A stretch of DNA of 5,704 nucleotides, taken from contig SKKC01000136.1 in the NCBI GenBank assembly GCA_007121695.1, positions 1 to 5,704 of the forward strand, given 5' to 3'. Position numbers and translations under genes: made by a program. Shown here one piece after another: positions 1 through 5,704 of this stretch. Each line of letters opens with the position of its first letter. Positions within the stretch are counted from its first letter, which is position 1. Source of the stretch: Spirochaetales bacterium. GTDB taxonomy: Bacteria; Spirochaetota; Spirochaetia; DSM-27196; SKKC01. The notes under the pieces were generated by a model. It saw only the letters and a program-made list of their open reading frames with translations, was not told where the DNA came from and searched no databases.

Positions 1-712
1 CCGGCGGTTCATCGCCGGTGCGTTCCTTCGCGCTCCGCCAGGCGGGGTGTAACTCGGGATACAGGTAGGCTTCCGGGTGCGGCATCATACCGATGATCCG
101 TCCAGTCGGGTCGGTAATACCGGCGACTGCATCCTGTGAACCGTTCGGGTTCGTACCCGCATACCGCAGCGTCGCTATCCCACGATCGTGAACGGCCTGC
201 CTCGCCTCCTGGTCCCGGAACAGAAAACGCCCTTCCCCGTGACGTATCGGCATGTCAAAGCTCTCGTGCATGCCAGCAAGCCAGGGACTCGTCCCGGCCC
301 TCTCGACGGTCACACGCACCCAGCGATCGATGAAATGGCCGCAGTCATTCCATACGAGCGAGGCACAGGGTTCTCCGTTCCCGTATACGTCAGGGAGCAG
401 CCCCGCCTTTACGAGGATCTGGAACCCATTGCAGATACCAATAACCAGCCCTCCGTCGGCGACAAACTGACGGACAAACGACGCGAGTTCGGAACGAAAC
501 AGAGAGGCGAGCACCATACCGCTTCCGAGATGGTCACCGAAACTGAATCCTCCGGGAAGAGCGAGTATGCCATAGCTGTGCAGGGCTTCGGGATTCTGCC
601 GCAGAACCGATACATGCGTTGGACTCACCGATGCTCCAGCGGTTTCAAACGCGAGCGAGAGTTCGGCATCGGCATTTATGCCGAAGCCGGTCAGCAGACA
701 GACGGTGCTCAT
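1..712 (-). CDS. purQ: FGAM synthase glutaminase subunit PurQ, C-terminus cut by window edge
   Basis: This is the class I glutamine amidotransferase subunit of phosphoribosylformylglycinamidine synthase. It hydrolyses glutamine and passes ammonia to PurL, which converts FGAR to FGAM using ATP in the cytoplasm. I translated it by hand from the ATG at 712; the frame stays open to position 1, giving 237 residues with no stop. Visible motifs are the N-terminal strand CLLTGFGINADAEL (5-18), the oxyanion-region PGGFSFGD (53-60), the nucleophile elbow GICNGFQIL with Cys94, HGEGRF (158-163), the TNPNGS turn (187-192), and MPHPE (210-214) carrying His212 and Glu214. The catalytic Cys-His-Glu triad is therefore complete. 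PurQ proteins paired with large PurL are, from memory, about 260-270 residues, so only a short tail should lie outside. The start overlaps the purL stop (ATGA) and has a strong Shine-Dalgarno, so the two genes are almost certainly translationally coupled. Confidence 0.95.
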   Translation of the reverse strand, partial: MSTVCLLTGFGINADAELSLAFETAGASVSPTHVSVLRQNPEALHSYGILALPGGFSFGDHLGSGMVLASLFRSELASFVRQFVADGGLVIGICNGFQILVKAGLLPDVYGNGEPCASLVWNDCGHFIDRWVRVTVERAGTSPWLAGMHESFDMPIRHGEGRFLFRDQEARQAVHDRGIATLRYAGTNPNGSQDAVAGITDPTGRIIGMMPHPEAYLYPELHPAWRSAKERTGDEPP

Positions 713-3700
713 TGCTGTTGCTCCTTCCCGCTCATGAGGCGGTCGAACCGGTGCCAGGCGTGTACGCAGGCCTCGAGCTCCAGGTCGAACACGGCCCGCC
801 CTGCATAGTCGACGTGTACACGCTGCCCGGCCGTAACCTCTCCGATTCTCGCCCAGGCCGTTCCCTGCATGGCCGCCTCGAACGCGCCTGCGTGCTTCGG
901 CTCGACAGAGACCAGAAGGCGCCCGCAGCTTTCGGACCACAGCAGTCGATCCAGACGCGAAGGGTGTGCGTCAGAATCCTCGATTGCCGGGTTCGCCTCG
1001 GGAGCGCGAGATACGTCAACGTGCACCCCCCGGCGGCCGGCGATTGCCGATTCGGCGAGCGCGATACCAAGACCTCCGTCGGACAGGTCGTGGGCCGTCT
1101 GCACAAGGCCCTGCCGCACTGCGGCGTGAAAGCGGGAATACAGGACTGTCGTCTCGTCGAAATGCGGGCGCGGCGACGGCTCCCAGACCGGGCCGTACAA
1201 GCGATCCCAGGTCGTCCCGCCTAACTCCCCCCGGGTGCGCCCAAGAAGGTACACGTAGTCGCCCGGGGTGCGGAATGCGGGATCACACCGCATGGCAATG
1301 TCTGGAAGTATGCCCATGAGGCTTATCAGCAGGGTCGGTCTGATCGATATGACCTCTCCGTCTACACGGGCGTCGTTCTTCATGGAGTCCTTGCCGGAGA
1401 TAAGCGGTGCGTTGTACGCACGGCAGGCGTCTGCCATCCCCTCGCAGGTGCGCACGAGTTGCGCGAGTTTGTACGCTCCATCCGGCGTCCTGTCACTCTG
1501 CACGGGATCGGGCCAGCAGAAATTATCGAGCGCCCACACCTGCGAAGGGTCACCGCCGAGCGCTACGTGCGCTCGAACCGCTTCGTCCACGGCAGCCGCT
1601 CCCATGTGATACCCGTCCCAGTCACCGTAACGGGGACAGACCCCGTGGGTCACGGTAAGCCCGCGCGACGACCCGTGGCGCGGAAGAACGACCCCGCCAT
1701 CGGAAGGCCCGTCCGCCTCGACACCCGCGAACGGTTTGCCTGCAGTGCGTGCCTGCACCTCGTGGTCGTACTGCCGCACCAGGTGCTCCCGGCTCCCGAT
1801 CGCGCTGTCGCTGAGCATCTGCAGCAGCGTAATACCGGGATCCGCGGGTGCGGACACCGCGTCGCCGCGCTCCGCGGGAGCACGCTCTTCCGGCGGTGTC
1901 CACAGGGCAGACAGCTGCATGCGGGGCAGCCCGTCGTGTATGAAGGCCATCTCGAGCAGGCACACCGGTTTGCCCTGGTGCGACAGTTCAATGTATCCGC
2001 TGTCGGTAAACTGCCCGATGCTCGTTGCCTCAACGTCATGACGTTCAGCGAGCGCCAGAAACGCGGTCAGGTGTTCCGGCGGCACCGCTGCGCTCATTCG
2101 CTCCTGGCTTTCGCTGACCCAGATTTCCCAGGCGGCGAGTCCCGGATACTTTAACGGGCACAGATCAAGGTTCACCTGAACGCCGCCGGATTCCCGTGCC
2201 ATCTCGCCGAGCGACGAGGACAGACCTCCCGCGCCATTGTCGGTAAGCGACGAGAGATACCCGGCATCGCGTGCCTCGAGTAGAAACTCGATCATTTTTT
2301 TCTGGGTAATCGGGTCGCCGATCTGCACCGCCGAGGTCGGCGACGTCTCGTCGAGCGCCAGACTCGAAAAAGTGGCGCCGTGTATCCCGTCTTTCCCGAT
2401 GCGTCCGCCGACCATAACCGCGTGGTCCCCGGGGCGCGCCGCTTTCTCCCAGGCAGGTTTCCCTGCAGTTGTGCGGGGCATTACACCGCCGGTACCGCAA
2501 AACACAAGCGGCTTGCCCCGGTAACTCTCGTCGAACAGAATGGCTCCGGCGACCACAGGAATGCCCGACTGGTTTCCTCCGTCCACAATGCCATGGTGAA
2601 CCCCGTCGAGCACACGGCGCGGATGCAGCAGCATGCCCGGCACCTCAGCATCCGGCGTCTCCGGATCTCCGAAGCACAGGACGTTGGTGTTAAAGACAGG
2701 CCTCGCACCGCGGCCAGTGCCGAGTATGTCGCGGTTCACTCCGACGATGCCGGTGATCGCTCCGCCATAGGGGTCAAGCGCGCTCGGGGAGTTGTGTGTT
2801 TCTGCCTTGAAACACACCAGGGTGTCTTCGTCGAACGCGACAACGCCACTGTTGTCGTCGAACACACTGACCGTATCGTCGCGACCCTGCAGGAGTTCGT
2901 TGGTGACCGCGGCAATGTAGGTTTTGAACAAACCGTTGATCTGCTTCTCGCCGTACGTGATTCCAGCCGCAAATATCTTGTGCTTGCAATGCTCGCTCCA
3001 GGTCTGCGCGAGCATTTCTATTTCAACGTCGGTCGGCTCTCCGAGGCCGCGTTCCCGCCGGTGGGCCTGTACGTCGGGGCGGGAATAGTAGGCCTGAATC
3101 GCCTGCATTTCCTGCGTCTCCAGGGCCAGCAGTCTCCCGGAACTTATGTCCGACAACTCCTCCGCTGTACAGCCGGACAGCGGGATGGTCTGCACCGCCG
3201 GGATCGGTATGGATTCCACGTGGGGGTACATTCGCGGCAGTGGAGTCGAATCGCCGCGCTCGCGAATTTCGCACATCTGTATAAGCGGGTTATACAGGGC
3301 CTTCGAACATGCCGATATTGAAGACAGGGACGCTTCGGGTGCAACGAGAATGTACTGCACGGCAGCTGTACAGGGTTCAATGTCTTCGGGGAGCCTGTGC
3401 GAGCCGATTTGCTGAAGCGCGGACTCGAGCGTCCGGGCAACCGGATCGGTGACCCCTGGTCGCGGCGCGATTTCGACCAGGTGGGTCCATTCCGGGGCCA
3501 CGGTGTCGCAGGCGGGCTCGTCGACAAAGGCCTTCTGCGCAACCGGATCGCAGACCAGGTCGGTGACCCGGTCCGGAGTAATGCGATCGTCGACACAATA
3601 TACGTCGACGACAGTGCAGGCGGAGACGGCAGGAAGCAGCGATGCCAGTTTTCGAAGCGTCGTTGCCGATCGGCCGTCGGGAAGGTGCGGATGAAAAGCG

Positions 3701-3714
3701 CTTTCTATTCTCAT
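709..3714 (-). CDS. purL: FGAM synthase large subunit PurL (PurS-like N-terminus, no glutaminase domain)
   Basis: This is the synthase subunit that makes FGAM from FGAR, ATP and PurQ-derived ammonia in de novo purine synthesis. It has 1001 residues from the chosen start. Residues 1 to about 135 resemble the PurS-like region of large PurL proteins (VDVYCVDDRITPD, then EIAPRPGVTDPVART). Next come the linker signature TWSEHCKHK (about 238-246), the first PurM-like half with ETHNSPSALDPYGGAITG (305-322) and TDNGAGGL (491-498), and the second half with DGPSDGG (668-674), SGKDSM (773-778), LGRTRGELGGT (824-834) and HDLSDGGL (875-882). All expected substrate-binding motifs are intact. The protein ends before the glutaminase domain that is fused in E. 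coli PurL; purQ supplies it. The frame also has an ATG at 3750 (12 more residues), but that start has no visible ribosome site. The ATG at 3714 has GGA 9 bases upstream and places MRIESAF where I recall relatives beginning. The next upstream in-frame codons include a stop, so no longer start exists. Confidence 0.96.
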   Translation of the reverse strand: MRIESAFHPHLPDGRSATTLRKLASLLPAVSACTVVDVYCVDDRITPDRVTDLVCDPVAQKAFVDEPACDTVAPEWTHLVEIAPRPGVTDPVARTLESALQQIGSHRLPEDIEPCTAAVQYILVAPEASLSSISACSKALYNPLIQMCEIRERGDSTPLPRMYPHVESIPIPAVQTIPLSGCTAEELSDISSGRLLALETQEMQAIQAYYSRPDVQAHRRERGLGEPTDVEIEMLAQTWSEHCKHKIFAAGITYGEKQINGLFKTYIAAVTNELLQGRDDTVSVFDDNSGVVAFDEDTLVCFKAETHNSPSALDPYGGAITGIVGVNRDILGTGRGARPVFNTNVLCFGDPETPDAEVPGMLLHPRRVLDGVHHGIVDGGNQSGIPVVAGAILFDESYRGKPLVFCGTGGVMPRTTAGKPAWEKAARPGDHAVMVGGRIGKDGIHGATFSSLALDETSPTSAVQIGDPITQKKMIEFLLEARDAGYLSSLTDNGAGGLSSSLGEMARESGGVQVNLDLCPLKYPGLAAWEIWVSESQERMSAAVPPEHLTAFLALAERHDVEATSIGQFTDSGYIELSHQGKPVCLLEMAFIHDGLPRMQLSALWTPPEERAPAERGDAVSAPADPGITLLQMLSDSAIGSREHLVRQYDHEVQARTAGKPFAGVEADGPSDGGVVLPRHGSSRGLTVTHGVCPRYGDWDGYHMGAAAVDEAVRAHVALGGDPSQVWALDNFCWPDPVQSDRTPDGAYKLAQLVRTCEGMADACRAYNAPLISGKDSMKNDARVDGEVISIRPTLLISLMGILPDIAMRCDPAFRTPGDYVYLLGRTRGELGGTTWDRLYGPVWEPSPRPHFDETTVLYSRFHAAVRQGLVQTAHDLSDGGLGIALAESAIAGRRGVHVDVSRAPEANPAIEDSDAHPSRLDRLLWSESCGRLLVSVEPKHAGAFEAAMQGTAWARIGEVTAGQRVHVDYAGRAVFDLELEACVHAWHRFDRLMSGKEQQQ
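721..726 (-). promoter_or_regulatory. Shine-Dalgarno site of purQ
   Basis: On the minus strand AAGGAG lies 8 bases before the purQ ATG, inside the last codons of purL. The extended purine tract is GGGAAGGAG (721-729). It fixes the purQ start at 712 and suggests purQ can be initiated efficiently on its own as well as by coupling to purL termination. Confidence 0.8.
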
Positions 3715-3783
3715 GGGTTCGTGTCCGATCCAACCGTAGCAGAACACCATGATTTTGGACAGCGCGGAACGTCATTCAGGCGC

Positions 3784-3812
3784 TTGACCAAGTGTAGCCA
3801 AGCAGCTACAAG
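3784..3812 (+). promoter_or_regulatory. candidate sigma70-type promoter for the EIIA gene (weak)
   Basis: TTGACC (3784-3789, five of six matches to TTGACA) is followed after exactly 17 bases by TACAAG (3807-3812, four of six matches to TATAAT). The inverted repeat at 3793-3810 fills the spacer and overlaps the -10. If real, transcription would begin close to 3819-3821, at the start codon, which would exclude the AAGGA ribosome site from the transcript. The call is therefore tentative. Confidence 0.25.
3793..3810. repeat. perfect inverted repeat TGTAGC-N6-GCTACA, possible operator
   Basis: The arms TGTAGC (3793-3798) and GCTACA (3805-3810) are exact reverse complements around the spacer CAAGCA. 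The 18-base dyad sits between two divergent genes and ends next to the AAGGA ribosome site of the EIIA gene. It could be a binding site for a dimeric regulator or a short RNA hairpin in a leader. No T-run follows it, so it does not look like an intrinsic terminator. A dyad this short can also arise by chance. Confidence 0.45.
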
Positions 3813-3814
3813 GA
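3810..3814 (+). promoter_or_regulatory. Shine-Dalgarno site of the EIIA gene
   Basis: AAGGA ends 5 bases before the ATG at 3820 and 11 bases before the ATG at 3826; it overlaps the ATG at 3814, ruling that start out as its partner. A second purine run, GGGA (3816-3819), lies 6 bases before the ATG at 3826. The start is therefore 3820 or 3826, differing by two residues. Confidence 0.55.
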
Positions 3815-3819
3815 TGGGA

Positions 3820-4350
3820 ATGAATATGTCGTCGTACGGCCCTTTTTTTCACCATGGTTGCGTTGCGTGGCATATAGACTGTGCAGACAAGTTTGAAGCA
3901 ATTCGCCGGATTGTTCGCGAGTCGCGAGTGTTCGAAGAAATCGACGGCCTCGACCCGGACGAGTTCGCAGACATTGTTATTGCACGCGAACGGCTGCAGA
4001 GCACCGCTCTTGGCCACGGAGTCGCGGTCGCGCATGGTCGATCGGTGCAGGTAGCTCACCCGCTGGTCGCGCTCGGAATCTCCCACGAAGGCATAGATTT
4101 TGACTCGCCCGACGGGCAACCCGTACACCTTATCTTCGTAGTCGCAAATCATCCGTCACAGCAGGTCGATTATCTGTCGATTCTTTCCACCGTTGCCCGG
4201 CTGGTGCGAAACCCGTCGTTCAGGAATGCACTGTTGTGTGCCACGGGTGGTCTTGAAGCGGAACACATTTTCGGGCAGGCTTTTCAGGAGCGCATGGAAG
4301 CGCAATACGCCCTTGGCAGGGCCATGCAGGCACGAGCCGGCTGCGCCTGA
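3820..4350 (+). CDS. ptsN: PTS EIIA protein of the fructose/nitrogen type (PtsN-like)
   Basis: This is a single-domain phosphotransferase-system EIIA of the type-2 (fructose/mannitol/PtsN) family, 176 residues, cytoplasmic, with no signal peptide or membrane segment. Such proteins take a phosphoryl group from HPr or NPr on a histidine. Stand-alone members usually regulate rather than transport. The domain runs from about residue 14 to 160: ADKFEAIRRIV (22-32), ARERLQSTALGHGVAVAHGRS (from 55) with the predicted phospho-histidine His72, then GIDFDSPDGQPVHLIFVVA and the helix DYLSILSTVARLVRN, which match PtsN segments closely. The residue before the active histidine is Ala where PtsN of E. coli has Pro. 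No EIIB, EIIC or HPr is encoded here, which favours a regulatory role. The open frame continues upstream into purL, but only starts at 3814-3826 have a ribosome site or give a normal length. A run of seven T (3843-3849) lies in codons 8-10. The target regulated is unknown. Confidence 0.88.
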   Translation: MNMSSYGPFFHHGCVAWHIDCADKFEAIRRIVRESRVFEEIDGLDPDEFADIVIARERLQSTALGHGVAVAHGRSVQVAHPLVALGISHEGIDFDSPDGQPVHLIFVVANHPSQQVDYLSILSTVARLVRNPSFRNALLCATGGLEAEHIFGQAFQERMEAQYALGRAMQARAGCA

Positions 4351-4362
4351 TTTCCGCCGAAC

Positions 4363-4366
4363 AGGA
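4363..4366 (+). promoter_or_regulatory. Shine-Dalgarno site of the TerB-like gene
   Basis: AGGA in the 25-base gap after the EIIA stop lies 9 bases before the ATG at 4376. It supports that start over the upstream in-frame ATG at 4193, which lies deep inside the EIIA gene. Confidence 0.6.
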
Positions 4367-4375
4367 TGTTACGAT

Positions 4376-4744
4376 ATGACCGTACAGGATCTGACAGTAC
4401 AGGAACGAACCGTCTTTGCCGGCTGCCTTCTGAGACTGGTGCAGGCAGAAGGCTCGGTACAGGATGGTGAAATCGCAGGCATCAATGCTCTACGGGATGT
4501 CTTCGGCTTTTCCGACCTTGATACCCACATAGACCGCTATCAGGAATCGGTCGCTGACACAGCGAGCGATGCGGAACAGGACACCGTATTCGACACACTC
4601 GCGTCTACCGTACGCCGCCCGGAGGTACAGACCTTTATTCTCGAACGACTCGACGAGGTCAGCCGCATGGACGCATACAGGGACCAGTCAGAGGAAGCCT
4701 TTCTGAGCCACCTGCGCTCGCTCTGGAACCGACCGTCCGCCTAG
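4376..4744 (+). CDS. small TerB-like helical domain protein, function unknown
   Basis: This is a soluble, acidic, apparently all-helical protein of 122 residues without signal peptide, membrane segment or cysteine-rich motif. Its layout resembles the TerB (tellurite-resistance B-like) fold. There are two similar acidic loops, AEGSVQDGE (24-32) and MDAYRDQSE (98-106), each placed between hydrophobic helices. This recalls the paired A-DG-x-I-xxx-E loops of TerB that form a metal-binding site. The loops are degenerate (AEG and MDA rather than ADG), so metal binding is uncertain. TerB-like domains occur both in tellurite/stress operons and as lone proteins of unknown role; no other ter gene is visible here, so tellurite resistance should not be inferred. 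The gene starts 25 bases after the EIIA stop and is probably co-transcribed with it. Its TAG stop overlaps the lysA stop on the other strand. Coding status is well supported by the ribosome site and the protein pattern; family assignment is moderate. Confidence 0.75.
   Translation: MTVQDLTVQERTVFAGCLLRLVQAEGSVQDGEIAGINALRDVFGFSDLDTHIDRYQESVADTASDAEQDTVFDTLASTVRRPEVQTFILERLDEVSRMDAYRDQSEEAFLSHLRSLWNRPSA
4741..4744. other. shared CTAG: overlapping stop codons of two convergent genes
   Basis: The plus-strand TerB-like gene ends with TAG at 4742-4744, and the minus-strand lysA ends with TAG read from 4743-4741. The palindrome CTAG serves both. I see no GC-rich hairpin followed by a T-run on either strand nearby, so termination of both transcripts must be Rho-dependent, distal or absent. 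Confidence 0.95.
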
Positions 4745-5704
4745 ACTGTAACCGGGCTCACCGCATTCAGATCAAGCGTTGCGAAGTAGTCGTCGTAGGT
4801 CTCTGCCCGCCTGATCTGCTCGGCGGTGCCGTCTTCGTGAAGCAGAATCTCGGCTGAGCGAAGCTTCCCGTTGTAATTAAACCCCATGGAATGGCCGTGC
4901 GCCCCGGTGTCGTGTATGGCAATCAGATCGCCAATTTCGATCGAAGGCAGGGCACGATCAATCGCAAACTTGTCGTTGTTTTCGCACAGGCTTCCGGTAA
5001 CGTCGTAAACCTGGTCTGCCGGGGCGTCCTCTTTTCCGAGCACCGTAATGTGGTGGTACGCGCCGTACATACCGGGTCGCATGAGGTTTGCCATGTTCCC
5101 GTCGAGCCCGACGTAGTTCTTGTAGATCTGTTTCTGGTGGAGTACGCGGGTAATGAGATAGCCGTGCGGGCCGGTGACGCAGCGACCGTTTTCCATGACG
5201 ATCCGTATCTGCCCGAGCCCCGCAGGAACGACCACGCGCTGGTACACCTCGTGGATTTTCTTACCCACGTACGCCAGGTCAACCGCATCCTGTTCCGGCC
5301 TGTACGGAATGCCTATGCCCCCGCCAAGATTCACGAACTCGAGCTCTATCCCGGTCTGTTCCTTGAGATCCACCGCGATTTCGAAGAGCATCGCGGCCGT
5401 ATCGACGAAATAGTCGGGGTTCAGCTCATTCGAAGCAACCATGGTATGCAGCGCGAACCGTGTCGCTCCGAGATCGCGCGCCTTCGTGTAGGCGTCGAAC
5501 AGCTGCTCCCGAGTCAGCCCGTACTTCGCCTCTTCGGGTTTGCCGATAATCGCGTTGCCCCCGCGAAGCGGCCCCGGATTGTAGCGAAAACAGATCAGCT
5601 CCGGCATACCCACATTCGTATTGAGATAATCGATATGGCTTATATCATCCAGATTGATGATGGCACCAAGCTCGAGAGCCTTCTGATATTCGACCGCGGG
5701 CGTA
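4741..5704 (-). CDS. lysA: diaminopimelate decarboxylase LysA, N-terminus cut by window edge
   Basis: This is a PLP-dependent fold-III decarboxylase that converts meso-diaminopimelate to lysine and CO2, the last step of lysine synthesis. The frame is open to the right edge, so the true start lies outside; a GTG at 5613 is internal because the residues before it (ALELGAIINLDDISHIDYL) continue the family pattern. About 320 of roughly 420 residues are visible; the N-terminal part with the PLP lysine is missing. Visible in order are FRYNPGPLRGGN, LHTMVASNELN, the glycine-rich phosphate loop NLGGGIGIPYRP, ENGRCVTGPHGYLITRV, NLMRPGMYGAYHHI, GSLCENNDKF with the conserved Cys-Glu and Asp, and HDTGAHGHSMGFNYNGKLRSAE near the C-terminus. 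These segments match a LysA subfamily I recall from clostridia and spirochaetes, which departs from the classical HxHIGS and EPGR motifs. A related amino-acid or polyamine decarboxylase is possible but less likely. Confidence 0.9.
   Translation of the reverse strand, partial: TPAVEYQKALELGAIINLDDISHIDYLNTNVGMPELICFRYNPGPLRGGNAIIGKPEEAKYGLTREQLFDAYTKARDLGATRFALHTMVASNELNPDYFVDTAAMLFEIAVDLKEQTGIELEFVNLGGGIGIPYRPEQDAVDLAYVGKKIHEVYQRVVVPAGLGQIRIVMENGRCVTGPHGYLITRVLHQKQIYKNYVGLDGNMANLMRPGMYGAYHHITVLGKEDAPADQVYDVTGSLCENNDKFAIDRALPSIEIGDLIAIHDTGAHGHSMGFNYNGKLRSAEILLHEDGTAEQIRRAETYDDYFATLDLNAVSPVTV

Larger units (their letters stand above)
3715..3819. promoter_or_regulatory. divergent intergenic control region between purL and the EIIA gene
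   Basis: This is the only sizeable non-coding stretch in the window, about 105 bases, or about 70 if purL starts at 3750. Promoters for both the purL-purQ pair and the rightward EIIA/TerB-like pair would be expected here unless EIIA is transcribed from within purL. I see one inverted repeat and one candidate rightward promoter, listed separately. On the minus strand I see no convincing -35/-10 pair for purL. I see no purine riboswitch and no PurR-like operator. Confidence 0.55.

Noticed and set aside
188..808. Plus-strand open frame of 206 codons opposite purQ and the end of purL
   Set aside because: The minus-strand reading gives a full PurQ with catalytic Cys94, His212 and Glu214; the plus-strand product is low-complexity and unrecognisable.
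1459..2154. Plus-strand open frame of 231 codons opposite purL
   Set aside because: It has the same shadow character, no family resemblance and no ribosome site, and lies within the well-supported purL.
2295..2301. A7 run on the purL sense strand as a programmed frameshift site
   Set aside because: The zero-frame codons are AAA AAA ATG, which is not the phase needed for an X_XXY_YYZ slip, and purL is intact without a shift.
2380..3321. Long plus-strand open frame of 313 codons opposite purL
   Set aside because: It is antisense to strongly conserved PurL motifs, its translation is rich in Arg/Val/His with no recognisable domain, and such frames are expected opposite GC-biased third codon positions.
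3397..3819. Possible N-terminal extension of the EIIA gene into purL (total 317 residues)
   Set aside because: The extra 141 residues are antisense to PurL, resemble no domain, and the EIIA domain is complete from the start at 3820 with a ribosome site just upstream.
3793..3849. Dyad plus the downstream T7 run as an intrinsic terminator
   Set aside because: The T-run is more than 30 bases after the stem and lies within the EIIA coding region, and the stem is only six base pairs.
4193..4375. Upstream start for the TerB-like gene inside the EIIA gene
   Set aside because: The extension is a second frame of the EIIA coding sequence; the ATG at 4376 has its own ribosome site and begins the recognisable domain.
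4376..4744. Tellurite-resistance function for the TerB-like protein
   Set aside because: The similarity is to the fold only, the acidic loops are degenerate, and no terA/C/D/Z neighbours are present.
1..5704. Mobile element, CRISPR array, tRNA/rRNA or toxin-antitoxin module
   Set aside because: No transposase, integrase, direct-repeat array, tRNA-like cloverleaf or small toxin/antitoxin pair was seen; the window is almost entirely filled by housekeeping and regulatory genes.

Overview
The window looks like an ordinary chromosomal segment of a bacterium with moderately high G+C (estimated by eye, not counted). It contains five protein-coding genes and no RNA gene, mobile element, CRISPR array or phage signature that I can support. 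A spirochaete is my best guess. The PurL is a stand-alone protein of about 1000 residues with a separate PurQ. The PtsN-like EIIA has a VAHGR active site. The LysA belongs to the subfamily carrying HTMVASNEL and GSLCENNDKF motifs. This assignment rests on remembered family resemblance; deltaproteobacteria share the PurL type and clostridia share the LysA type.

Left part (1-3714, minus strand): a purL-purQ pair encodes the two subunits of phosphoribosylformylglycinamidine (FGAM) synthase, step four of de novo purine synthesis. purL is complete. purQ begins on an ATGA overlap with the purL stop and runs off the left edge of the window, probably lacking only its last few dozen codons. All key glutaminase and synthase motifs are present, so the pair should be active.

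Middle (3715-3819): a gap of about 100 bases separates purL from a gene on the opposite strand. It holds a perfect 6-6-6 inverted repeat and a plausible but weak promoter facing right.

Right-of-centre (3820-4744, plus strand): a PtsN-like PTS EIIA protein of 176 residues is followed 25 bases later by a 122-residue protein with a TerB-like helical domain. They probably form a two-gene transcription unit; a functional link between them is inference only.

Right part (4741-5704, minus strand): the C-terminal three quarters of a diaminopimelate decarboxylase (lysA), which makes lysine from meso-diaminopimelate. It converges on the TerB-like gene so tightly that both stop codons are read from one CTAG tetranucleotide.

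I found no previously undescribed system. The points worth a second look are the divergent control region, the EIIA/TerB-like pairing, the shared CTAG stop without a visible terminator, and substitutions near the active sites of EIIA and LysA.
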